Assembly (NCBI RefSeq): GCF_000293865.2
Contig: NZ_ALKN02000005.1
Location: 62,001-126,000, forward strand
Length of the DNA stretch: 64,000 nt
Direction of reading: 5' to 3'
From: Limnohabitans sp. Rim28
GTDB taxonomy: Bacteria > Pseudomonadota > Gammaproteobacteria > Burkholderiales > Burkholderiaceae_C
Part shown: in pieces, positions 57,486-64,000 of the stretch
Layout of the letters: each line of letters starts with the position of its first letter
Position numbering within the stretch: position 1 is the stretch's first letter
The notes under the pieces: model-generated
Databases searched by the model: none
Told to the model about the DNA's origin: nothing
What the model saw: only the letters and a program-made list of their open reading frames with translations
Translations under genes and position numbers: made by a program

Positions 57486-58121
57486 ATGAGCATTGAACTG
57501 GTTTTGGCAGATCCCCATCCGGTGCTGCTCGAGGGTTTGTCGCAAGTTTTTCAAGCATGCCCTGAGTTTGTGGTCAAAGCCTGTGCCAGTACGGGAGACG
57601 ATGCCCTGGCAGCGGTGAAAAAACACGAACCGGACATCCTTGTGATGGATGTGTCCTTGGCGAACCGAAGCGGCTGGTCGGTCTTGGAAGACATGAAGCA
57701 GCACCACGCGCGAACTCGACCTGTGGTGTTCACCGATGCGCCGATTGACGATGTCATGCGTGTCATTGATTCGGGGGTGCCGGGTCTGGTGGGCAAAGAC
57801 AAGTCCCGCCAAGAGTTGGCCCGTTGCATTCAGGCGGTCCATGCAGGTCATAAGTGGTTGGACCGGGACCTGACCCTCAAGACCATGTCTGTGCTGATGG
57901 CGCAGCAAAAGAAAAAGCCGGCGCTTGTCACGCCATTGACCCCCCGAGAGTTGACCGTGGCCCGCATGGTCACGGAGGGTTTGCCGAACAAAAAAATTGC
58001 CAGCCAGTTGTTCATCAGTGAGGGCACCGCCAAGCTGCACCTGCACCACATTTACCAAAAATTGCAATGTCCTGGGCGCATGTCTTTGCAGCGCTACATG
58101 CAAGACAACGGCTTGATGTGA
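57486..58121 (+). CDS. LuxR-family response regulator
   Basis: A 211-residue NarL-type regulator. The receiver domain has the acidic site (D9), phospho-acceptor D55 (ILVMDVS) and a Lys in LVGKDK; the C-terminal LuxR HTH is LTPRELTVARMVTEGLPNKK then SEGTAKLHLHHIY. A start 21 nt upstream (57465) is also possible. No histidine kinase gene is adjacent. It opens a regulatory cluster reaching to 61.6 kb. Confidence 0.88.
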   Translation: MSIELVLADPHPVLLEGLSQVFQACPEFVVKACASTGDDALAAVKKHEPDILVMDVSLANRSGWSVLEDMKQHHARTRPVVFTDAPIDDVMRVIDSGVPGLVGKDKSRQELARCIQAVHAGHKWLDRDLTLKTMSVLMAQQKKKPALVTPLTPRELTVARMVTEGLPNKKIASQLFISEGTAKLHLHHIYQKLQCPGRMSLQRYMQDNGLM

Positions 58122-58160
58122 AGCTTGTCTATTTCAATTCAACCCACAGGAGAAGACACG

Positions 58161-58454
58161 ATGGCCAACGATCAGAAAACCCCTGAAATCGAAAACTTGG
58201 AAAACATGAGTCACCATTACAAGCAGGCTTCGGAGGAGTTGCTTCACGCTTACCAGCGCAATAAGGAGGCGGCACGCCATCACGATGCAGGTGCTTTCAA
58301 GGCGGCATTGCACCACGCCAAGTTGTCCAAGCACCACAGCTTCAACGCGCATGCGCACTTGACCGATGCGCTCGGCATCGCTGAGAAACTGGATGCAGCC
58401 CAGCCATGGCCAAGTCTGGTGGTGCGCCCGCCGTCCGGTTCGGGCGTTCACTGA
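58161..58454 (+). CDS. Small hypothetical protein in the regulatory cluster
   Basis: A 97-residue, His- and Ala-rich helical protein (HHYKQASEELLHAYQRNKEA; AALHHAKLSKHHSFNAHAHL). CAGGAGA precedes the ATG. No family recognised. It lies between two LuxR-type response regulator genes and is probably co-regulated with them. Confidence 0.7.
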   Translation: MANDQKTPEIENLENMSHHYKQASEELLHAYQRNKEAARHHDAGAFKAALHHAKLSKHHSFNAHAHLTDALGIAEKLDAAQPWPSLVVRPPSGSGVH

Positions 58455-58600
58455 TTCGCTGAGTCTTTCGCGCGGTGTGTGCTGTCGCGAACAGTCAAAA
58501 ACCGGGACGCTTCTTACACTGAATCCAGTACTTGCATTGGCGGCCTCGTCTTGATGAGCGGCTGTTGGTTGCAGCACAAGATCAATTAAGGAGCGTTTCC

Positions 58601-59245
58601 ATGTCCATCCGTGTTTTGTTGTCGTCCAAGCACAAAGTGGTGTCAGAGGGCATTGCGGCTGTCTTGCGAACGCACCCTGACATCCATCTGGTCGGAATGG
58701 CCGACACCGACGCCACCACACAAGCACTGTGTGCGGCGTCGGAACCCGATGTCCTGTTGATCGGTATGCATGCCCATGGGCAGCAGGATTTGTCCTTGAT
58801 GCAAAAAATTGCCCAAGACCCCACCAGCCCCCACATGGTGGCTTTTTCGGGGGACACCGATCGGCACGCCATCATCGAAATTCTGGATGCTGGTGCCAAG
58901 GGCTATGTGTCGACCACCAGCAGCATTGACGAGTTGATGTCGGCCATTCGATCGGTGGCATCAGGGCGGGTTTATTTGTGCCAAACCGCGGCCTCGGAAA
59001 TGATGGCGTCTGTGCGCAACTTCCGTTCAGGTCATGGCACTGGGAAAAACCATTTGGGCAACCGCGAAGAACAGGTCTTACGCTTGATTGCCGATGGTTT
59101 CTCCTCCAAGGAAATTGCGCGAAATCTGCAAATCGCCCCCAGTACAGTCGAGGTGCATCGGCGCAACATCATGCGCAAAGTAGGCCTGCATAAGGTGGCA
59201 GACTTGACCCGCTATGCCATCCGCAATCAGATGGTTTCGGTTTGA
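58601..59245 (+). CDS. LuxR-family response regulator lacking the phospho-acceptor Asp
   Basis: A 214-residue protein. The C-terminal HTH is canonical (LGNREEQVLRLIADGFSSKE; IAPSTVEVHRRNIMRKVGL). In the receiver, the phospho-acceptor position is Gly55 (DVLLIGMHAHG) and the N-terminal acidic pair is Ser-Ser (LLSSKH), so it cannot be phosphorylated in the usual way. AAGGAG precedes the ATG. Its 3' end overlaps the convergent Crp-like gene by 77 nt. Confidence 0.85.
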   Translation: MSIRVLLSSKHKVVSEGIAAVLRTHPDIHLVGMADTDATTQALCAASEPDVLLIGMHAHGQQDLSLMQKIAQDPTSPHMVAFSGDTDRHAIIEILDAGAKGYVSTTSSIDELMSAIRSVASGRVYLCQTAASEMMASVRNFRSGHGTGKNHLGNREEQVLRLIADGFSSKEIARNLQIAPSTVEVHRRNIMRKVGLHKVADLTRYAIRNQMVSV

Positions 59246-59990
59246 CCACCGCCCCTTTGACACAAAACTCTTGACACCTGAGCTGTTGCAGCAGTTTGTA
59301 GCATTCACAGCTGCGTTGCACCAAGCCCGCTCGGTCCAAGACCTCAAGATGCCCTCTTGAATAGCTGATAAAGCCTTGTTTCATGAGTTTGGCAGCGGCC
59401 AAACTGACGGACTCTCGGCGCACACCCAATGCCTGCGCCATGCCTTCATGCGTCTTGTGCATGTGCAGCTCTTTTTGTCGGTCCAAAACCATCAAGATCA
59501 TGCGGCTCAGTTGTTGCTCAACCGTGTGGTGTTGACGGCACACATTGCCATGCGACATTTGTGCAATCAGTGCCCCCGCGTACAACATGATCAAGCTTTG
59601 CGCGATCTGATTTTGTTGAAAACTTTGCAGGACCACATCCAGTTTGATGCGAATGCAGTGGCCTGCAGTCTGAACAACGGCCTGGTTGTTGCTGTGCATG
59701 GCCCCCATCAACAAGTCCAGGCCCACCAAGCCCTCCTTGCCCACCATCGCGATTTCGGTGCATTCGCCAGAGGCCAGCAAATATTGCCAAGACACGATGG
59801 CCGTGGTTGGGAAGTAAATGTGCGTCAGCGCTTGGCCGGGTTCACAAAGGATCCGACCTTCTGGCAGCGCCAGCTCTTCAAAGTGGACCTCCCAATGGGC
59901 CCAAACATCTGCCGGTAATTGGGTCAAAATGCAATTGCCCAATGCTTGTATGGGGATCATTTTTTTGCAATGACTGGTTAAATTCATCAT
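59169..59990 (-). CDS. Crp/Fnr family transcriptional regulator (first of three)
   Basis: Up to 273 residues. The cyclic-nucleotide-binding-like domain (ILCEPGQALTHIYFPTTAIV) and C-terminal helix-turn-helix (HEGMAQALGVRRESVSLAAA) are clear. No Fnr-type N-terminal cysteine cluster is visible. The C-terminus is long, with many cysteines (RSCECYKLLQQLRCQEFC), and runs 77 nt into the convergent response regulator gene. The start may instead be the ATG at 59960. Confidence 0.82.
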   Translation of the reverse strand: MMNLTSHCKKMIPIQALGNCILTQLPADVWAHWEVHFEELALPEGRILCEPGQALTHIYFPTTAIVSWQYLLASGECTEIAMVGKEGLVGLDLLMGAMHSNNQAVVQTAGHCIRIKLDVVLQSFQQNQIAQSLIMLYAGALIAQMSHGNVCRQHHTVEQQLSRMILMVLDRQKELHMHKTHEGMAQALGVRRESVSLAAAKLMKQGFISYSRGHLEVLDRAGLVQRSCECYKLLQQLRCQEFCVKGAVVKPKPSDCGWHSGSSLPPYAGLLCA

Positions 59991-60086
59991 CCGATGAACA
60001 TAACAGGGGCTGTGCTGATGTTGTGTTCGACAACGCACATACGGGGTCTTCAGGCGGCAGTTCACCTGTGTTGTGCGATGCGGCTT

Positions 60087-60806
60087 TCAGTTGGGCAGGG
60101 CAGCTTGCGCCAAGCCGGGCAGGTTCAGCAAATGCACTTGGCCGCGTGAATAGCTCAAAAGACCCTGCTCGCGCAGTTGGCCTGCCGCCAGCGTGATGCT
60201 CACGCGCCGAACGCCCAGCATGTGGGCCAGGTGCTCATGGGTGAGGCTCAGGTGCTGGCTGTGGGCAGTTTCAGCGGACAGCACCAGCCAGGCCGCCAAC
60301 CTGGCTTGGATGTCCAGGGTTTGGATGCTGGCGGCAAACGAGGCCACATGGGACACCAACAACCAAAGTTGGCGGGAAATCGCGTTCAGGATGGCCGCAT
60401 GGTCCAGTGCCAGGGCTTGGAGCAACGGGGCTGGAATACACCATGCTGCCCCTGCGGTTTGCACGCGGTGCTCGAGTGTGGGGTTGTGGCAACCCAGCAC
60501 CTGCTCAAGGCCCACCGCATGTGCAGAGCCGAGCAGGCCGACCGCCAAGCTGGCGCGGTGTTCATCCATGACCAAAAGAGCCACAGTGGCACCCGTCAAA
60601 AAGTACACCATGGGCGTGACGTCTTTGGCCCCCAACACTTGGCCCGCTTTCAATTCGATCGGCTCACAGGTCTTCATGAGCAGTGAACGCTCCAGTTTGG
60701 GCAGGTCAGCCAGGAGACCGTTGTCTGACAGGTTCACAAGAAACACCTGATCAGTTGCAAGGCTTGCAAGGGGGTTTTCACGGGTTTTGGACGGTTTGGG
60801 GATCAT
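60087..60806 (-). CDS. Crp/Fnr family transcriptional regulator (second of three)
   Basis: A 239-residue Crp-like protein: an effector domain (PIELKAGQVLGAKDVTPMVY; ATVALLVMDEHRASLAVGLL) and a C-terminal HTH (HEHLAHMLGVRRVSITLAAG) followed by QLREQGLLSYSRG. The last segment closely resembles the neighbouring Crp-like protein (KLMKQGFISYSRG), suggesting duplication. The start MIPKPSK at 60806 is chosen; the extension to 60959 overlaps the divergent gene. Confidence 0.84.
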   Translation of the reverse strand: MIPKPSKTRENPLASLATDQVFLVNLSDNGLLADLPKLERSLLMKTCEPIELKAGQVLGAKDVTPMVYFLTGATVALLVMDEHRASLAVGLLGSAHAVGLEQVLGCHNPTLEHRVQTAGAAWCIPAPLLQALALDHAAILNAISRQLWLLVSHVASFAASIQTLDIQARLAAWLVLSAETAHSQHLSLTHEHLAHMLGVRRVSITLAAGQLREQGLLSYSRGQVHLLNLPGLAQAALPN

Positions 60807-60927
60807 GAGCAAATCATTCTGAGTATAGGTTCGGTAAAACCTGAGTAAACCCGTTTTTGAGTCTGTTTTTATGTTCGGTGGAGAACATAGAATGAACGAA
60901 ACCCAACATCCTCCAGGGTGACCTCCA

Positions 60928-61617
60928 TTGACCCACCCTTTATCCCCTAACTCGCTCATTCAAAGTTTGCTGTTGTCCGCACCGGAACGCCTGTCGGTTT
61001 TGGAGCGGGTGCACCTGGACATGGGGCCTTGGACCGAACAGTCCGGTGATGGCGGCAACTTTTTGTACTTTCCTGAAGACGCCTTGCTCGGTGTGTCCTC
61101 AGACCTCAAGAGGTCTGGGGTGACGCACGCTGCGCCTTGTGCTTGGTTGGGTCGCCATGGTGTTTGGTCGCCGAATCCAGTGCTGTCCAGCGGTTTACAA
61201 GTTCAGGTGATGGTGGCCGGTTGGGCTTTTCGGGTGCCTGAGGGGGCGTTGCTTGCGGCAGACAGGCGTTTGTCGTCTTGGGCCTTGCAAATGGCGGCCA
61301 GTTCGCAGAAGTTGCTGTCTCAAATGGCCCAGATGTCTTTTTGTGTCCGTCATCACACGGTTGAGCAAAGTTTGGCCAGTTGGTTGTTAATGGCTTGGCA
61401 TCACAGCCCTGGACACCGGCTGCAGGTGCCTGTGGCATCGCTGCAAGCCGGTTTCGGTTTGGCGCCCGAGACATGGCAGCAAGCTTGGCAAAAACTGCAT
61501 GGCCTAGGTGCGGTAACTTTGACAGGTCAAGGCGCTTTGGCCGAGATTCAATCCCGCTTACTCCCACCTTTGTCGGGTTTGGCCTGTAGCTGTCATCACA
61601 AAATCCAGGTGAATTGA
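60928..61617 (+). CDS. Crp/Fnr-like protein with degenerate effector and HTH regions (third of three)
   Basis: A 229-residue protein from a TTG at 60928 preceded by AGGG. Its layout follows the two neighbours (FLYFPEDALLGV; SFCVRHHTVEQSLASWLLMA, matching the HHTVEQQLSRMIL segment of the first), but the HTH is altered (ASLQAGFGLAPETWQQAWQK) and may not bind DNA normally. It diverges from the second Crp-like gene. Confidence 0.7.
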   Translation: MTHPLSPNSLIQSLLLSAPERLSVLERVHLDMGPWTEQSGDGGNFLYFPEDALLGVSSDLKRSGVTHAAPCAWLGRHGVWSPNPVLSSGLQVQVMVAGWAFRVPEGALLAADRRLSSWALQMAASSQKLLSQMAQMSFCVRHHTVEQSLASWLLMAWHHSPGHRLQVPVASLQAGFGLAPETWQQAWQKLHGLGAVTLTGQGALAEIQSRLLPPLSGLACSCHHKIQVN

Positions 61618-61634
61618 GGCGGGCCGTTTAGGGT

Positions 61635-63452
61635 TCAAGAACAGGCCACCAGGGACCGCCCCAAAGACTCGGCCACCTTGATGCCGTCCACCCCTGCCGA
61701 CAAAATGCCGCCCGCGTAACTGGCGCCTTCGCCAGCCGGGTACAAGCCGTGGGTATTGGTGCTTTGGTGGTCCTCGCCGCGCGGAATGCGCAGGGGTGAG
61801 GATGTGCGTGTTTCCACCCCGGTCATCACCGCATCGGCCATGTCATAGCCCTTGATCTTGCGGCCAAACACCGGCAGCGCTTCGCGCATGGCCGCTACCG
61901 CGTAGTCGGGCAACACATCGGCCAGATCGACCAGCTTCACGCCGGGTTTGTACGACGGTTGCACGCTGCCCCAAGTGGTGGAGGGGCGTTGTGCCAAAAA
62001 GTCGCCGACCAGTTGGCCTGGGGCTTCGTAGTTGCTGCCGCCCACTTCAAAGGCCCGCGTTTCGAGTTGGCGCTGCAGCACGATGCCCGCCAGAGGATGC
62101 GGTGAAGGCGGTTGTTGCGCGGCCAAGGCATGGGCTTCTTGCGCCAGCTGCGCGCCGTCTTGCGCACCAAAGGCGGCTTGCCAGGCGGCGGTGTCCAGCG
62201 GGTAGTCGGGCGGGTCGATGGCCACCACCATGCCCGCGTTGGCATTGCGTTCGTTGCGCGAGTACTGGCTCATGCCGTTGGTGACCACGCGGCCCGGCTC
62301 GCTGGTGGCGGCCACCACGGTGCCGCCAGGGCACATGCAAAAGCTGTAAACAGCCCGGCCGTTTTGTGCGTGGTGCACCAGTTTGTAGTCGGCCGCACCC
62401 AGCAGCGGGTGACCTGCATGGCGGCCCCAACGGGCTTGGTCGATCACGCTTTGCGGGTGCTCAATGCGCACGCCAATGGAAAACGCTTTGGCCTGCATGG
62501 CCACACCACGGCGGTGCAGCATGACAAAAGTGTCGCGCGAGCTGTGGCCCAGGGCCATGACGGCGTGGCGGGTGTGCAGGGTGTGGTGTTCTCCGGTGCG
62601 CAGGTCTTGTACGTGCAGCCCCGTGAGTTGCTGGCCGTCTGCGGCGGACGAGAGCAGCACATCGCTCACGCGTTGCTCAAATCGGATATCGCCGCCCAGC
62701 GCGATGATCTGCTCGCGAATGTGCTCGACCACCTTGACGAGCTTGAAGGTGCCGATGTGCGGGTGCGCGGCGTACAGGATGTCGGCGGGGGCCCCTGCCT
62801 TGACGAACTCGTCCATCACCTTGCGGCCCAGGTGGCGCGGGTCTTTGATTTGGCTGTAGAGCTTGCCGTCAGAAAAGGTGCCTGCACCCCCTTCGCCAAA
62901 CTGCACATTGCTCTCGGGGTTGAGGACCTTTTTGCGCCATAGGCCCCAAGTGTCTTTGGTACGCTCGCGCACCGGTTTGCCCCGCTCCAGCACGATGGGC
63001 TTGAAACCCATTTGCGCCAGCGCCAGGGCGGCGAACATGCCGCATGGCCCAAAACCCACCACCACCGGGCGTTCGCTGGCCTCAGAGCCAAAACCGGCAG
63101 GGGCTTGGCAGGGCGGGTGCCAAGCCATGTCGGGCGTGGTTTGGATGTGCGGGTTTTGTTCGAACTTGTGCAGCAAGGCGGCTTCGGTCTGGGCATCGGC
63201 CAGCGACACATCCACGATGTACACCGCCAGCAAATCGGCCTTGCGGGCGTCAAAGCTGCGTTTGAAGACGTGCAAAGAGGCGATGTCGGCGGCGCTGATG
63301 CCCAGTGCTTGGGCTGCGAGTTGGCGCAGCGCATCGATCGGGTGCGGCGTGGGCAGCCGGTCTTCGTCGGTTTCGGAGGGCGCATCGGCGGCGCGGCGCA
63401 CGTCGACCGGCAAGGCCGACAAGGGGAGTTTGAGTTCTGAAATCCGGATCAT
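61635..63452 (-). CDS. FAD-dependent dehydrogenase (NAD(P)/FAD oxidoreductase)
   Basis: A 605-residue protein of the COG2509-like family. An N-terminal region of ~100 residues precedes the FAD-binding motif VVVGFGPCGMFAALALAQMG; later EGGAGTFSDGKLYSQIKDPR and a C-terminal GLYPAGEGASYAGGI are typical. The physiological substrate is unknown. It lies 42 nt downstream of cysK on the same strand. Confidence 0.9.
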   Translation of the reverse strand: MIRISELKLPLSALPVDVRRAADAPSETDEDRLPTPHPIDALRQLAAQALGISAADIASLHVFKRSFDARKADLLAVYIVDVSLADAQTEAALLHKFEQNPHIQTTPDMAWHPPCQAPAGFGSEASERPVVVGFGPCGMFAALALAQMGFKPIVLERGKPVRERTKDTWGLWRKKVLNPESNVQFGEGGAGTFSDGKLYSQIKDPRHLGRKVMDEFVKAGAPADILYAAHPHIGTFKLVKVVEHIREQIIALGGDIRFEQRVSDVLLSSAADGQQLTGLHVQDLRTGEHHTLHTRHAVMALGHSSRDTFVMLHRRGVAMQAKAFSIGVRIEHPQSVIDQARWGRHAGHPLLGAADYKLVHHAQNGRAVYSFCMCPGGTVVAATSEPGRVVTNGMSQYSRNERNANAGMVVAIDPPDYPLDTAAWQAAFGAQDGAQLAQEAHALAAQQPPSPHPLAGIVLQRQLETRAFEVGGSNYEAPGQLVGDFLAQRPSTTWGSVQPSYKPGVKLVDLADVLPDYAVAAMREALPVFGRKIKGYDMADAVMTGVETRTSSPLRIPRGEDHQSTNTHGLYPAGEGASYAGGILSAGVDGIKVAESLGRSLVACS

Positions 63453-63494
63453 GGCAACCTCTGTGGCTTGTGGTTATCAAGCAAGAAGCGTTGA

Positions 63495-64000
63495 TTATCC
63501 TTGAGGCAAGAAACCATCGACCGACAAATAACGCTCGCCCGTGTCGTAGTTAAAACCCAAAACGGTGGCACCGGAGGGCAAGTTTGGCAGTTTTTGTGCA
63601 ATGGCCGCCAGCGTGGCCCCCGACGACAAGCCCACCAGCATGCCTTCTTCGCGGGCCGATCTGCGGGCGAACTCGCGTGCCTCTTCCGCATCGATGGGGA
63701 TCACGCCATCGAGCAGGCTGGTGTCGAGGTTTTTGGGAATGAATCCGGCCCCAATGCCCTGGATGGGGTGAGGCGCAGGTGTGCCACCAGAGATGACTGG
63801 CGAGGCCGCAGGCTCGACCGCAAAGACTTGGAGTTTGGGGAATTTGGCCTTGAGCACCCGGGCCACGCCTGTCAGGTGCCCTCCCGTGCCCACGCCGGTG
63901 ATCAGGGCGTCAATGCCCTCCGGAAAATCGGCCAAAATTTCCTGCGCGGTGGTGCGCACATGCACGTCGATGTTGGCAGGGTTTTCAAACTGCTGGGGCA
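63495..64000 (-). CDS. cysK: Cysteine synthase A, C-terminal part
   Basis: The gene runs off the window edge; about 168 C-terminal residues are visible. [48 protein letters not shown] and [14 protein letters not shown]-type sequence mark an O-acetylserine sulfhydrylase, a PLP enzyme making cysteine from O-acetylserine and sulfide. CysK is favoured over CysM by the GIGAGFIP form. Confidence 0.92.
   Translation of the reverse strand, partial: PQQFENPANIDVHVRTTAQEILADFPEGIDALITGVGTGGHLTGVARVLKAKFPKLQVFAVEPAASPVISGGTPAPHPIQGIGAGFIPKNLDTSLLDGVIPIDAEEAREFARRSAREEGMLVGLSSGATLAAIAQKLPNLPSGATVLGFNYDTGERYLSVDGFLPQG

Overview
The window is a high-GC chromosomal stretch from a betaproteobacterium, most likely Burkholderiales and probably a freshwater Comamonadaceae. 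This rests on gene content and order: ahcY-tlyA-metF, phoH-ybeY beside ruvAB, an Aap/Bzt-type L-amino-acid ABC transporter, a PHA-granule-region protein, and two FolB-like genes in tandem. The taxonomic call is inference; no rRNA or tRNA gene was seen.

Layout. 1-2.8 kb: methyl cycle (ahcY, tlyA, metF). 2.9-8.5 kb: ybeY/phoH divergent from ruvA-ruvB, then dbpA and a LysR regulator. 8.8-13.1 kb: aapJQMP amino-acid importer, with a terminator-like hairpin after the binding-protein gene and a 20-bp perfect inverted repeat after the ATPase gene. 13.1-16.6 kb: pyrC, a DUF3025 protein, htpX, a histidine phosphatase. 16.6-19.7 kb: a lipoprotein gene and a translationally coupled FolM-like/FolB-like/FolB-like/ttcA run. 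19.9-24.5 kb: a MidA-like methyltransferase, small proteins, infA, trxC, cca and a GST. 24.7-38.7 kb: hydrolases, a molybdopterin oxidoreductase, slt, 5-formyl-THF cyclo-ligase, TetR, an MBL-fold protein, lipoproteins, glmU and an SDR. 38.8-41.26 kb: an Lrp-type regulator and glmS.

41,250-52,164 is a 10.9-kb accessory island of lower GC, very AT-rich at 42.0-43.9 kb, inserted inside the last codons of glmS. Its right end carries a large serine recombinase gene. The two junctions contain 22-bp arms that are inverted repeats with one mismatch. Joining the two ends rebuilds a 64-bp dyad whose exact centre is an AC dinucleotide shared by both junctions. The same cut rebuilds an intact glmS end on the chromosome. 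The element's own left end resupplies the codons T-V-E-stop, so GlmS protein is unchanged. Inside the island are a minimal tyrosine recombinase, an RFC-like AAA+ ATPase with two unknown partners, a DUF6641 protein, secreted cargo proteins, decayed duplicate genes, a family of short palindromes placed mostly at gene 3' ends, and a roughly 0.6-kb non-coding stretch rich in hairpins with GNRA loops that may be a large structured RNA.

52.3-64 kb returns to core-like sequence: an acyl-CoA synthetase, a SET-domain protein, a VF530-type protein, a Lon-like protease, then a regulatory cluster (two LuxR-type response regulators and three Crp/Fnr-like proteins), an FAD-dependent oxidoreductase and the end of cysK.
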